Origin: Miscanthus floridulus | Lineage: Eukaryota > Streptophyta > Magnoliopsida > Poales > Poaceae | DNA: 64,000 bases | Reading direction: 5' to 3' | Assembly: GCF_019320115.1 (NCBI RefSeq) | Contig: NC_089593.1 | Location: 31,975,720 to 32,039,719, forward strand | In this document: positions 11,605 through 27,074 of the stretch, piece after piece | How the letters are laid out: the number at the start of each line of letters is the position of its first letter | Numbering within the stretch: the stretch's first letter is position 1 | Program-made: the position numbers and the translations under genes | Notes under the pieces: model-generated | Told to the model about the DNA's origin: nothing | The model's database searches: none | The model's input: only the letters and a program-made list of their open reading frames with translations

Positions 11605-13340
11605 CATATCTTGAGCTAGGAGTGTCCAAATGAGGTGATCCAAATTTTGTTGGTTTCATGATGAAGTGTACTATTTGGCAAAAATATAAAACTTACTGTT
11701 TGGGTAGTTTTCTAAGGGAATTAAATTGAGTTATTTAAATGCTTTTAAAATAGATTTTATCTTGTAAAATGCATAACTTAAGCTAGAGAGATGCAAAAAT
11801 TGTGATTCTAATTTTGTTTGTCTTGTGCTAACATGCTATAGCCAGAAAAAATACTAAACCTATAGTAGGCATACTTGAAACATGGTCTTGCTATTTAATC
11901 TTGATTAATTGCTAGTTTTGGTGAAATTAATTGGGGTAAAAATACATAACTTATGATCATGAAAATCTTTAAACAATGTTCTTGTGCTAGGATGAAAGTA
12001 AGAAAAATATGAAATCTATTGTTTGACACTTTTCGCTAGGCTAAACTATTCTTGCTATTATAAGCCTATGCAACTTGCCATTTTTGTAGAAGTTGCTATA
12101 CTTATCCAAATGGTATAAAATTTGTATAGTAGACTATTGGAGTCATATGTAGGCTACTGTAAATTTCTCAGGATTTATTGTGCATTAGAAATGTTTATCC
12201 TTTAAATCACCCTATTATATAAGGAAAATAATAAATGAATATAAATAAATTCATTGGGCTTAACCATGATGTTTTCTAAGGTGCTTGTGATGCATATGAT
12301 CTGTTGTTGTTAGTAGTGGTGCTCAGAAATAATTGGGTACAGGCAACTAGTTAATTAGGGCTCTATAATTCAATCAGATGACTGCAGGTATAGCTTTTGT
12401 TGTCATGGTGTTTTCACCATGAAAATGGTGTTTACTAGAAAACTTGTTAATAACAAAGTTGTATATAACTTACTCATCTGTCTTGTTCTAAAATTTCATA
12501 GTCATAGGCCTAATGGTTTGAGAGTTATAGCTCGTAGAAATCTACAGTCATATTTGCTTATTCTCTGAACAGATCTAAAATATTTAACTATTTGACCTGG
12601 CTACTATTGAATTACCTTAAGATGATTATAATAAAGTTGTATACAGTTTTATAAGATTTCCATAAAGCCCACAATCATATTGTTTGAATGGGTAAAACTC
12701 TAGTTATGGTCAAAACAAGTAGCTGCTATCTTGTAGTCCAGAAAATGTTTTAAATAGATGTTTGTTTAGTTACTAGAGAGGAGATATGCACCTACTCAGT
12801 AAAATACAATTAATCTTGCTATCACCTTAGTACCTTGTTGTTAAGGACATTTGTGTTTATGCATCATACCATATCATTCATATCATTACATGTGCATTGT
12901 TGTATCTTATTTTGCGCTCATGCATATAGGATCGCTAGAAGGAATCACACTCTTGGAGTTCAAGGCAGAGGAGGAGGAGAATCAAGAGACACCATAGCCA
13001 TTAGCTCCCAAAGGCAAGGAGTAGGCTCCTGAGGAATTACCAGAGTGTCTTGATCATAGGCCTATCTCTTTTCTGAAAGGCAAGCCCCGGAGCATTCTAA
13101 GCCTCCTATGTTTTTATAAATATCACTTGAGTCATTTATATTTGATACATTAGCTTATAGGAGTTGATTGGAAACACTTGATGCATAGAACTACCTTATC
13201 TAGAAATATGCCTTAAAACCTATGTAGGTCTAGGATCGAACATATGCTTAGCCATGCTTAGCTCGGTAGAAGTTGGGTGATTTCCTGTCACCTACGAGAT
13301 ATAGGTGGATACTGGAGCACGGTTGGCTATATTTGCTATC

Positions 13341-15202
13341 GTGGAAAATAACCATGGGTTGTTATATAAGTGGAGATCAGGCGGGATTGTATATGCAAAT
13401 GGTGTTGGGTTGGATATATTGATCCCATCCATGTCGATTAAGGATCATACCATTATTGGCACTTCTGTCGAGATTGAACACACGCCTCTCACTTAGCTGA
13501 TCGGATAACTCGTTCTGACCGCAAAGCCGAGTAGCTCAACTCAGGATGGGCCTCATTCTATTAAAGTGCGCACACTAGAGGTAGTAAGGATGTGCAGAGA
13601 GCCAGATGTGAGCCCAAGGGTAGGGTAGTCCTGATCATCCTGGCAACTGGTAGAATCCCTTATTGTATGACACTGATCGAACCCACGAAATATGTACCTG
13701 AGTTGTACCAAAGGTGACGTAAGGCTACCATGGCTGGTAGACCTAGGTTTGTGTTAGGAATACTGTCCAGCTGGTTGCAACCGATTTGAATCGCCGTCTC
13801 TCCCAGATAGTGAGAAATTTGACTAGCTCCAACATCGTAGTAACTGGACTATGGAATAGGATGGTTATGATGAACATGGAAATATTACACCGGCTATGGT
13901 TACTATTAAGATGCTACTAAATGATATACCACATGTTTGGCATAGGATAATTGCTGATCTAGAGGTGAATAGCTATAATTAACTTGGTACCCGAATTATA
14001 AAATGTATAGTTGAACTGGTGGTTTTTTTATGCAAAATGTTGTCAAGCTAGCTCCACTTATAAAGCCTTACATGATCCTTGGAGTCACTTATCTTTGGTT
14101 TATGACGGGTAAGTCTAGTTGAGTACCTTCTTGTACTCAGGGCTTATTTTCCACTTGTTGCAGATAGCACAGTATACCACGGGTATTGTAAGAACTGCTT
14201 CTCTCCCACCGTGGATGAGGAGTAAGGCATGGGCAAGGCACTTCTATATATCTAATCTATGATGCTTTTGCGTGGAAAATAACCATGGGTTGTTATATAA
14301 GTGGAGATCAGGCGGGATTGTATATGCAAATGGTGTTGGGTTGGATATATTGATCCCATCCGTGTCGATTAAGGATCATACCATTATTGGCACTTCTGTC
14401 GAGATTGAACACACGCCTCTCACTTAGCTGATCGGATAACTCATTCTGACCACAAAGCCGAGTAGCTCAACTCAGGATGGGCCTCATTCTATTAAAGTGC
14501 GCACACTAGAGGTAGTAAGGATGTGCAGAGAGCTAGATGTGAGCCCAAGGGTAGGGTAGTCCTGATCATCCTAGCAACTGGTAGAATCCCTGATTGTATG
14601 ACACTGATCGAACCCACAAAATATGTACCTGAGTTATACCAAAGGTGACCTAAGGCTACCGTGGCTGGTAGACCTGGGTTTGTGTTAGGAATACTGTCCA
14701 GCTGGTTGCAACCGATTTGAATCGTCGTCTCTCCCAGATAGTGAGAAATTTGACTAGCTCCAACATCGTAGTAACTGGACTATGGAATAGGATGGTTATG
14801 ATGAACATGGAAATATTACACCAGCTATGGTTACTATTAAGATGCTACTAAATGATATACCACATGTTTGGCATAGGATAATTGCTGATCTAGAGGTGAA
14901 TAGCTATAATTAACTTGGTACCCGAATTATAAAATGTATAGTTGAACTGGTGGTTTTTTTATGCAAAATGTTATCAAGCTAGCTCCACTTATAAAGCCTT
15001 ACATGATCCTTGGAGTCACTTATCTTTGGTTTATGACGGGTAAGTCTAGTTGAGTACCTTCTTGTACTCAGGGCTTATTTTCCACTTGTTGCAGATAGCA
15101 CAGTATACCACGGGTATTGTAAGAACTGCTTCTCTCCCACCGTGGATGAGGAGTAAGGCATGGGCAAGGCACTTCTATATATCTAATCTATGATGCTTTT
15201 GT
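13341..15202 (+). repeat. 931-bp direct tandem duplication inside the long LTR
   Basis: Copy 1 (13341-14271) and copy 2 (14272-15202) are colinear with no indel seen and about 14 base differences, roughly 1.5 percent. Both begin GTGGAAAATAACCATGGG. The bases at the three boundaries are similar (GCTATCGTGGAA, GCTTTTGCGTGGAA, GCTTTTGTGGGA), which would allow unequal exchange or slippage at short homology. Confidence 0.9.
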
Positions 15203-15532
15203 GGGATGTGATCATAGACTGAGAAGTATTTGAACAATGGTGTGAGATATTAGTTTAAAAACTATCTTTGCTTCCGCTACTACTTTATTTGAACTTGGTT
15301 TGTAATAACTTTAATTGTACTCTGATGTATGGTAATGTATTTGTGAACTCTATGTAATATGTGGCATGTATGTTGAATCATGTACGATCTTGGTTGTATG
15401 TTGACGATGAATCGAGACCCTTCGTGGTACTCGATGGACTACCAGGTTTATATGGACTCTAGTATGAAAGTGCGACTGCTTCGTGGGCTGCAATTGTACT
15501 TGTGCTCTTATAAACTGGACGGTTCTATCACA

Positions 15533-18893
<3,361 letters not shown>

Positions 18894-18904
18894 CAACGGC
18901 GCCA
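18894..18904 (-). other. Primer-binding site of a minus-strand gypsy element
   Basis: On the minus strand the sequence is TGGCGCCGTTG, starting with the TGG expected opposite a tRNA 3' CCA. It lies three bases from the LTR that begins at 18908. It fixes the element's orientation as minus. Confidence 0.7.
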
Positions 18905-18907
18905 AAA

Positions 18908-20299
18908 TGCTCGTTGGTATTTATTAACGCAAATATAATATGAAGGATTCCGCAAGCGTAAAGAATATCATTGTAGCATTTTACTAGGAGAATTCTAGGT
19001 ATCGTTATTTATATTTTACCACAGAAAAAGAATGGAGTAAAGATTTATTGGATAACAAAAGAATGTCTACTAATCAACATACCAGCATAGCTAAAGCAGG
19101 GGTGAATATAATGATAGGAATAAAGCATAATAACACTCAGGGGATAGATCACTAATATAATGTAAACTAGTCAACTCAGGAAAACAAAAGGTGAGGTTTA
19201 TTCCTATGATATTCTTATTATAGGATCAAAGTATATATATATCCAACTATAGTTAAGACTAACTCTACTCTTGTGCACTTCAGGACGCCACTTAGACAGT
19301 AGAGCACCGTAAAAGGATAACTCTATTGACGTGACTACGATCCTATAATTTAAGAACCTACTCAATTCGGTATGGACTACGAATGATAGATGGGGCTGTC
19401 ACCTCCCACTGCTACCATACAATCAGAGAATAGGGTGTACTCACAGGCGAAGCATCGTATAAGCACCATGCTTACACGTGTGCTTGGCTACTCAGCCTAA
19501 CTATGATAAACTAGCAGGCTAAGCATTCTATGAACCCACACACAATAGTAATGATAACCTCAACTAAGCAAGATACATATTAAAAGTAAGTATAGCCATA
19601 TAGATGAGAATATGATAAATTAGTAATAAGTCGTATAAGATATAGAAGTGAAGATACAAGGCTTTGCCGAGCCTCCAAGACTAGATCCGGAACTTGAGCA
19701 TGAGCCCAACTCAACCCTCACTCTCGAGCTATTAATCTACTACATTGGAGAGCCCTATACCTAATCCTCCTGGTGTGTGTTGATCTGAATGAGAGATATG
19801 AATTAGGGTTTCCTAGATGGCTCTAGGGAGGGGGGTAGGGGCTGCTATATAAAGGGAGTAGCGTCAATTCTAGACCCTTGGATAAAACTAACTTAAAAGG
19901 ACAGTGTAGATGTAATCTAGGAGGTAGTGGAGAACCGACATACGAAGGAGAGCCTAACAGGTGGGGCCCACTGGCTGGCTAGCCTAGGGGTGGGGCCAGC
20001 CGGCCCCCCTGTCAGTGTCTCGGCTTGATCTTCGGTGGGTTGCCTTCTGGATGGTTCTAGAGTCTTCCAATGTCGGTTTCGTAGCAGATAAACGTGATTT
20101 GCTCTGATGAATAGGTCCACCATGCCAGTTTTCTGATTAAATCCTCCTACAAACATAGATTCACCAAAACTTGTAAAATTTATTAGTTTAAACCCCTAGA
20201 CCTATGTTTGGTGATGGAATTAAGTACAAATGCAGGATATGTGACGGTTTATGATTGATGTTAATGACATGGTTGTGGCCCACGTCTTAGTGCATGATA
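18908..20299 (-). repeat. 5' LTR of a minus-strand gypsy-type element
   Basis: The first 200 bases match the fragment at 2041-2257. The left border is set by the adjacent primer site. The right border is estimated at the sequence GTGCATGATA near 20299, where MITE-like sequence begins, and is uncertain by tens of bases. No coding sequence and no clear 5-bp target duplication were seen. Confidence 0.55.
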
Positions 20300-20470
20300 G
20301 GAGTAAAATGAGGGGGTACAAATGTCTTTTGTCAAGAGAAACCAAACTTTAGACCACTTTATCTTAGATTTATGGTCTAATGCTCTAATGGGTTTTTAGG
20401 AGGAGGGGCTAAATTTAGATCTAACTTTAGACCACTCTAGATTTAAACTATCGTGTTATTTTGTTCGTTC
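20300..20470. mobile_element. Right half of a MITE-like hairpin
   Basis: It contains TAGACCAC and CTTTAGACCAC motifs and ATGTCTTTT, the reverse complement of the AAAAGACAT at the inner edge of 1916-2040. It is interpreted as the other arm of the split MITE. Confidence 0.35.
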
Positions 20471-20589
20471 ATCAGTAATGTAAATGTAAATGAAATTAGT
20501 TCAAATTGTCTATCTTGCCATAAAATCCACAGGTTTAATTCATTTCTGTTTGCGTTTCTAACCTGACCACCAAATAGCTCGTTTATTTA

Positions 20590-21410
20590 GCGATAATGCT
20601 AGCACACGGGCGTCCGTCTAGGCGTGTTTCATTCGGATGGCTCGCTCTCGGGCCTACCCAACGATCGGTTCGCTCCACCCTCAGTACGACGCGGTTTCTC
20701 TGAAAAATAAAAAACACAATGATATTTTCTTTTCCCACTGCCGCACGCATGCGACCACCATGGGCGCATCCACCGTGCCGCCCGCCTGCCGCTGGCCTTC
20801 TCCAACCGCGGCCTTGCTGTTCGGACGCCGTGCACCCACTACGCCTCGCTGCTGCTGCGCACTCATCCCGTGCCGCTCGCTCCCGCTCGTCGTGCTCGCC
20901 CATCCTGCCTCGCTCGTTCCCACGCCGTTGCACGCGCCGCCCGCTTGACGTAGCCAAGCCCACTGCTGCTAGCGGTGGTGGTGCTTGCGCGGCACCGACT
21001 CCGACCCTGACCGCTAGAATCGTTTGGTCCCGGGCTCCCTAATGTTACAAGCACATATTTCAAGTGTTTCAGATGTTTTGTTGGTATGTTTCAAGTGTTT
21101 TATGTGGATGTTGCAAAAGTAGATTGGAATGTTGCATATGTTGTAATTATTGTACACGTATGTTGCAAGTGTCTGTTCCCAATATTTTATCTGTTTTGTA
21201 GACGTATGTTGCAAGTGTGTTTATCTGTATGTTGCATATGTTTAACACATATGTTGCAAGTGTTTTTTCTCGATGTTGCATATGCTTGCAATTGTTTTCA
21301 TGTGTTTTTGCATTTGTTTCATGCGCATATTTTGAATGTTTTAGCTATTTCGTATGTACATTGTAATTTATTTTATTTGAATATTTTAAAAGTAAATTGA
21401 AGGTGTTATG
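20590..21410 (+). repeat. Dispersed repeat, copy A (ATGTTGCAAGTGTTT family)
   Basis: A GC-rich part (20630-21030) is followed by an AT-rich part (21040-21400) in which ATGTTGCA, CAAGTGTTT and GTTTCAAGTG are repeated many times. The AT-rich part matches 27230-27600 in the opposite orientation. Open frames in the GC-rich part overlap on both strands and are not credible genes. The class of the repeat is unknown to me. Confidence 0.6.
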
Positions 21411-21978
21411 TATGTACCATGTGAGCCATCCGCCGCAGCTTAGTGCTGTAGTGCTCATTTAGTGGCTAAAGATTAGAGCAGGGATCAAACATGTCTTGGC
21501 TCCTTATCTCCGTGGCATGTGAGCCTTAGAGACACAGAACACATACAAGGTCTTTCCACGAGGTTTATCAAAAAAAAAAAGGAGTCTTTCCACGAGGCAA
21601 GAAAAAGGGCCGGGCATTGTGACAACTGAGTAACTGACCACTTTTTTTTTTCTCACCCATTCACCGCCTCGCCCCTCCAGCCCTAGCTAATCACTATTCG
21701 CTTCCCTTTTCCCCACGCGGCGGCGCGGCGAGGCCACCGACCGGGCGGGGGTTGCTGCCTCTTCTTCTCCCGGCACCCCTGCCCCTGCCCGCCATCCTGC
21801 CCCACCGTCCCCCTCCGCCAACCGCGCTCCCTCGCCCACCGAATCCCAGCGCGTCGCCCAGTCGAGCGGGGATTGTTCTTCGATCGCAGCCGCCAAGCTG
21901 GTGCTGGGTCGGTGTTGAGCGGAGCGGGAATCAGAACGGAATCGAGTCGAATTCGTCCTCACCTTCTCGTCGTTGCTG

Positions 21979-22715
21979 GTAAGGAAGCCCTAACGTTGCT
22001 TGCTCGGATTGAAATTGTATTCCCTGTTCTACTAAGGCTTCTGCAGTTCCGCCCTTGAATTTTCGGTAGATTCGAGCAATCCAACCAGTCCCGCAATTCC
22101 TTGTCAGGATGGGTTATCCGACCCATCGAGCCCCACTAGCTGCAGGACTGGTTCTTGATTTTCAATACATGAATTTCTGGCGCTTGCTGTCAGTCTGGCT
22201 GAACGCGCAAGTGAACAGAACGCCTGCATTTTTCTTATCGCACTTGTTGCCTTATCCCCTAATTCCATTAGTGCTCGGTTTAAAGATGTAGCCTACCACA
22301 TACACTTCCACACACTTCCCTTAAACCTTTCCTGCAATTTGGTTTGTGCAATATTATGTGGGGACAACCTGAAATATCGTTATACTGCAGTCTTGTATGT
22401 CCAGGATTGTTGTTTAGGCCCTTTTGCTGTTTCGTAGGTTGGAGCACTAAAATGTTGTAGGTTAAACCTGAAACATCTTTCGAAAGTAGCCTAGTATGGC
22501 CACTATCAGTGTCGTTTTAAGTTTTTATACAGCATTGTTGTTTGGCTGCAGCCACTGTCAACTTTCTACAGCAGCGCTAGGATTGACATCTTTTTGGGAG
22601 TGACCTCTGTTTGCTGTTGTGTCCTATCTATCACTATGTTCGCTTGCAGAATCGCTCACTTTGCATGTCACAACTTTATGTTGCTGATGCCAGCCAATGT
22701 GTGTTATTGGTGCAG
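21979..22715 (+). other. 5' UTR intron of the Myb/SANT gene
   Basis: A GC-rich leader at about 21690-21978 ends in a donor (GCTG/GTAAGG). The acceptor TTGGTGCAG lies directly before the start codon at 22716. This is the usual grass design of a long first intron in the 5' UTR. The transcription start was not located. Confidence 0.6.
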
Positions 22716-23889
22716 ATGCCAGAAGCCGAGTGGAACGACGAACGCACTAGGCTTGTCTGTGAACTCTTTGAAGAACAAGTTCGGGCTGGGAACAGGCCAA
22801 ACACGCATCTGAACAACATTGGTTACCGCCAAGTTGCGGCTAAGTTTCAGCAGAGGACACAGCTTCTCTATACAAAATTGCAGCTTAAGAACAAATGGGA
22901 CAAGTTTAAGAATGACTACATCACTTGGAAGAAGTTGCTTGTAGTGGGGAAGGGTTTGCCCTGGGACACAGCAAAGGGGACATTTGATGTTGCGGACGAA
23001 GAATGGTGGAAGAAGATCAATAAGGTTTGTTATGCGTAAATTAAACCTGTTCCTTATTTTTTACTGTTTGGTCGCGTGACACCCTTTCCTTTTCAATTAC
23101 TGGTAGGAGCTGCCGGGTGCAAGGAAATTTCGACATGGTGGTCTACTACATGAGGATAAGTTGAAAGTAATGTTCGATTACATCACCAGTAATGGTGTGG
23201 ATCCTTCACCACCTGCTCCAGAAAGCCCGAAGAATGGGGTGGATCATTCGCCACCGGCCGCAACTGGTTTGCCATCTGCTCCAGACTGCCCCCTCAATGG
23301 AGCGGAGCATTCGCCAGTGACTGCACATGGGTTGCCATCTGGTCCAGACAGCCACATGAATGGCACAGATCATTTGCCACTGGCCACACATGATTTGCCA
23401 CATGTTCAAGAAATCCCCGTGAATGGTGTGAACCTCGATGGATCAGACAACAACACTGAAGATAATCTTGACACTCATCAAGAGCCTGTGTTTCAGTATC
23501 CATCAAACAGGAAGAAGATACCGATTCGTTTCAGTGCTGCAAAGAAGAAGAAGAAAAACAAGTCCGAAACTGCTCTGCTCATGCAAGCTCATTTGTACCG
23601 CTTAGCTGAGCTGGCTCAGAAAGCACAGCACACTTTCGAAAAGTTCAGCTCCCAAGCTGACTCGGTGCCATGGCCTAGCATCCAGGATGTTATGACACTG
23701 GTCCGGGAGTGCGGAGCACGGTGTGGGAGCAATGAGCATTTCATCGCAACTGAACTGTTTGTCAGTAGAGAACAGAGGGAGATGTTCCTGACCATGGAAA
23801 CGGCCGAGGAACGGTTCCAGTGGCTTAGAAGAAAGTACATCGTCAAGTATTTGTCAGGTACTGCAGGTACCAGTCTGGGTACTAGATAA
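22716..23889 (+). CDS. Myb/SANT-like DNA-binding domain protein (L10-interacting MYB-like family)
   Basis: Two coding exons, 22716-23024 and 23107-23889, with intron 23025-23106 (GT-AG, phase 0), give 363 residues. Residues 1-100 hold a Myb/SANT-like domain with the family's spaced Trp residues (EAEWNDERTR; LKNKWDKFKNDY; WKKLL; EEWWKKI). Residues 115-195 are about four imperfect repeats of a 20-residue Asn-Gly/His-Ser-Pro-Pro/Gly-Leu-Pro module. A Lys-rich stretch near residue 225 may be a nuclear signal. The C-terminal helical domain resembles that of plant proteins related to LIMYB and transposase-derived nuclear factors. The exact target is unknown. The start codon is the first ATG after the 5' UTR intron. 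A partial second copy of the locus lies at 28180-28740. Confidence 0.85.
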
Positions 23890-24185
23890 AGTGATCCTTG
23901 GCGATTGCATTAGGGTTTCTCCTAGTCTTTTAGGCTTTAATACCCAACATGACACATTTTGTATTGGATCCTGATATAGCATGCTTTGCATCCTGACAAG
24001 TATGGTTGTATGAATGTGTAGCTATCCTCTGGTTTCACCTGTTCCTGTGTAGCAATTATCTTTCGGACGCAAGGAGGGTGAGATAATCCAATATATAATT
24101 TCTGGTATAACGGTGGATCTAATGCGCTGTGACTCTTCTTTGTAGCCCTTTTGATGACCCTAATGCGCTGCCTCTGATTTCTTTC

Positions 24186-24225
24186 GTAGTAGTTTGTCGG
24201 CGCCGGATGGGGAGGCATCGTCTTA
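24186..24225 (+). pseudogene. Remnant of ATPase exon 1 in the first duplicate
   Basis: TAGTAGTTTG is followed by CGGATGGGGAGGCATCGTC (19 bases identical to ATPase exon 1 near 29119-29137). The TAGTAGTTTG part matches the bases just before the ATPase start codon, so the sequence between has been deleted. It lies downstream of the Myb/SANT gene in the same order as the ATPase lies downstream of the partial Myb/SANT copy. Confidence 0.65.
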
Positions 24226-24808
24226 TGCAACGGGATAGTTAACTTGAGCTCCGTGCTGATGAGCATCCATCAAATTGTGTCTTGTGACTGCAAGTTCTTT
24301 TTTGGTGCGCTGGTGGATCTTTCCTGGTCTTGCTCATGCTGCATAACTCACTTATAGCTCGAACTATCAATCAACTATTTGATAGATCAATTTGGTGAAT
24401 GCTAACAATGAACTATTTGAGAGATCAATTTGGTGAATGTTTGGCTGTTATGTATGATGTTAATGAGTACTGACCAATATTTTTGTATAATGTCAAATTA
24501 TGATAATTGTACGACTGCCATGTGAATTGTATTAATTTTGAGAAATTGGCATGGCCCACGTGTGCTTCAAATTGGGTTTGGCAAAATTGTGTCTCTCAAT
24601 TAGCTTGGCACAGATTCGGGTCCACTCAAAACAGAATGGGCACCAAAATTGCTGCGGACCAAATGTGACAGCGATTGATTGGGCTCAAATTGAAACAGGC
24701 TTTATATGGGTTAAGCCTAATTACCTAGTGTAAAAAACAGCCCACGTTATATGGGTCAACTAGACCAAATTCGTTTTTATGACGTTTATTTTTGTGCCAC
24801 GTAGCTCT

Positions 24809-24906
24809 GTTCGCTTCGTTGAAAAGCTAGGCTGAAAAGTATTATTCGCTGATTTGTTGTGAGAGAAAATACTGTACCATGACTGAGGCTGATAAGTTCA
24901 AGCGAT
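24809..24906 (-). mobile_element. Small hAT-type MITE (GTTCGCTTGGCTGATAAG family), copy 1
   Basis: It runs from GTTCGCTTCG to TTCAAGCGATG and contains GCTGAAAAG, a central TTGTGAGAGAAAAT and GGCTGATAAG. It is in opposite orientation to, and clearly the same family as, the element at 28451-28558. The ends are diverged. Confidence 0.6.
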
Positions 24907-25003
24907 GTAAATGGACACATGCATGTCGACACCCTATCTGATATGCCATGACGCCTTTAGTGACAGATATTGTCATCAATAACCGGGGCTTGGGTGGCGC
25001 GGC

Positions 25004-25910
25004 TTGCCGGCTAAGATGAGCGCGCAGTCTAATGTATGTTTCATGTTTGAATCGTCGATCACCGTCGCGCTTGGGGACGGCCTCACCGCTCGTTTCTGGA
25101 CGGACTCATGGCTCCTAGAGGGTCCAATCAAGAAGTTCGCCCCGCTCCTCTTCGCCGCTGCGTCCAGGCGGCGTCACGGCAAATCCGTGCGTGATGCCAT
25201 CACCAATCGCAGTTGGGTGCACGACGTCCAGGGCATGCTCACCGTTGAGGCGTTATGCGACTACATACATCACCGTCTGGGAAAAGGTTGACGCACTAAA
25301 GCTACACCAAGACACATCCGACAGGTTAATTTGGCGCTGGACCCCGGACGGCATGTACACAGTGTCGTCATCCTACTGAGTATTCTTCTACAAACATGAC
25401 GACGTTGAGGGGAGCAAAGGAACTATGGCAAGCGCGGGGCGCCGCCAAAGTGCAAGTTCTTCTTTTGGCTGTTGCTGCATGACCGGCTCTGGACGGCGGC
25501 GAGGAGAAAACGCCATGGCTTGCAAGATAGCGATGAATGTGCGCTATGTAGCCAAGATCCAGAATCAGCAGATCACCTGATTGCCGGTTGTGTCTTCGCT
25601 AGAGAAGTATGGTTCAGAGTCCTCGCGCCGTTGGGCCTCGGTAACTTGGCACCCACCCCGGACACTTCAATCACCGATTGGTGGCTTCTCAGCAGGGCAC
25701 AGTTGGGAGCGCAGCCAAGAAAAGGATTCGACAACCTCTTAACTTTGGGAGCATGGTGCCTACGGAAGGAACGAAATTGGAGAGTTTTTGATGGAGTAGG
25801 TCGGTTATACCCAGCGAGGTCACGTCAAAGATCATGGAGGAGGGCAATCTCTGTGTTCAGGCGACACCTCGCCACGCTATGGGCGATGGCGATGACTTGA
25901 CGTACGGTGG
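25004..25910 (+). pseudogene. 3' end of a LINE (reverse-transcriptase zinc-binding region)
   Basis: The translation matches the C-terminal part of plant L1-type LINE polyproteins. It includes a GDGLTARFWTDSW motif, an IWRWTPDGMYTVSSSY motif, then LHDRLWTAARRKRHGL and the zinc-binding CALCSQDPESADHLIAGC. At least two frame changes and a stop (25379) break it, and the endonuclease and RT domains are absent, so it is a 5'-truncated dead copy. It ends near 25910, just before a Stowaway terminus. Confidence 0.75.
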
Positions 25911-25930
25911 ACCTACTCCTTAATGATATA

Positions 25931-26145
25931 CTACCTCCGTCCCAAAAAAAAAATGTAATTCTAACAAAGTGTCACATTTTAGTACCTTAAATTTGACCAA
26001 TTATAAATAAAAAAATATTAATATTTATGATACTAAATAATTACCATTAGATTGATTATGAAATGTATTTTCATAATAAATTCATTTGGAGCCATAAATA
26101 TAACAACATTAACTAGAAACTTAATCAAACATGTACCACTTTACG
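25931..26145 (+). mobile_element. Truncated Stowaway MITE
   Basis: It starts CTACCTCCGTCCCAAAA after a TA dinucleotide, the canonical Stowaway terminus, followed by the AT-rich body seen in this family (ATTTTCATAATAAATTCATTTGGAG, also present in the element at 47239-47495). The second terminus is missing and F-box-like sequence follows. Confidence 0.65.
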
Positions 26146-26170
26146 TGAAGAGGACTCTTGGAGGGAAACC

Positions 26171-26740
26171 TTGGTTGATCCACCCTACCCTACTATCTTG
26201 TGTCCACAGACTGCCACACACTACAAGGGGTATCTATTCTATTTTGTGGATAAGGATAATAATCAGCAATACCCTGATCCAAAGGGGTTACTCCGCTTCA
26301 GCCTCGTTGACGAAACATTTGGTGTCACTCCGTTGCCCCCCTGCCTATATGATATGGTCGAAGATGAAGGTGAACAAGTTTATCTTAATGAGCTTGGCGG
26401 GGAGCTATGCGCTACTCTCTTTTTAAAGTGTATGCAACAAGTACTGATATTCATGACAAGTGATGTTCTGAATCCTGATTGGAGTTGTCGTTATGGAATA
26501 GATCTGCGAGACAGATTCTATCCATTGGCCTTGCTTGCCAGTGGTAGAATTCTTATGCGAGGAGGTAATCAGGTCATTGTTTGATATGGATGACATAAGG
26601 TACCTTGGACCCAATGAAGACATCTTGGGCCATGAATGGCCGGAAAATGTACGCTGGTTTGACATTGCTTCTTACACTGAAAGCCTTGTTCCAGTTACTC
26701 CTACGGCAAGCTTACGGGCCTTATAGTGTGTATGCTTGTC
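26171..26740 (+). pseudogene. F-box-like protein fragment
   Basis: Two frames together read like the C-terminal half of grass F-box proteins. Frame 1 (to 26584) holds YKGYLFYFVDKDNNQ, GLLRFSLVDETFGVTPLPP and YPLALLASGRILMRGGNQ. Frame 2 (from about 26580) holds MDDIRYLGPNEDILGHEW and VRWFDIASYTESLVPVT. One frameshift near 26580 separates them. The N-terminal F-box itself is absent and the upstream side is a Stowaway end. I call it a broken gene fragment; the family assignment rests on recall of similar grass proteins. Confidence 0.45.
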
Positions 26741-27074
26741 AACCTAGTCTGCTTGCCTCGGAGGAGGTATTAATTATCTGGACCTTCAGTGGATCAGTCC
26801 AGCGTTTCAATGAAGGACTATGACCAAGATTGCAACTTTGCAAGTGAGCAGCAGCCAGATGACCCTTAATCGACATGTTTCTGACCATCGTATCTCCATT
26901 TGTTTTAGAACCTCACAAGTTACAAGTGCTTGCTATGGTCTTGGATGTACTTGTAATATTGCATAGACTATGGCGGGTTTCAGATTATATTTCTATTTCT
27001 ATTCTATGTGGAACTCTTTCTGTTGGACATGTTACTTTGTTTAATTGTTTCGTTCGTTTGTTGGATTATTCTCT

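Larger units (their letters stand above)
3199..15532 (+). repeat. Very long LTR (TGTAACACCC...TATCACA), split by a copia insertion
   Basis: The sequence starts TGTAACACCC and ends GGTTCTATCACA, so it has TG...CA ends. Removing the nested copia element and one copy of its target duplication leaves about 5.7 kb, or about 4.8 kb without the internal 931-bp duplication. Inside is a GC-rich stretch (3890-4940) and long AT-rich stretches, with no credible protein. LTRs of this length are typical of the large non-autonomous derivatives (LARDs) of grasses. GATGC precedes it and GATGT follows it, a 4-of-5 match that would fit a solo LTR; the purine run before it would fit a 3' LTR instead. Confidence 0.6.

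Noticed and set aside
20583..21063. GC-rich overlapping frames on both strands
   Set aside because: No domain, no splice structure, and the segment belongs to a dispersed repeat.
24551..24733. Small plus-strand frame downstream of the Myb/SANT gene
   Set aside because: No recognisable feature; lies in AT-rich 3' flank.
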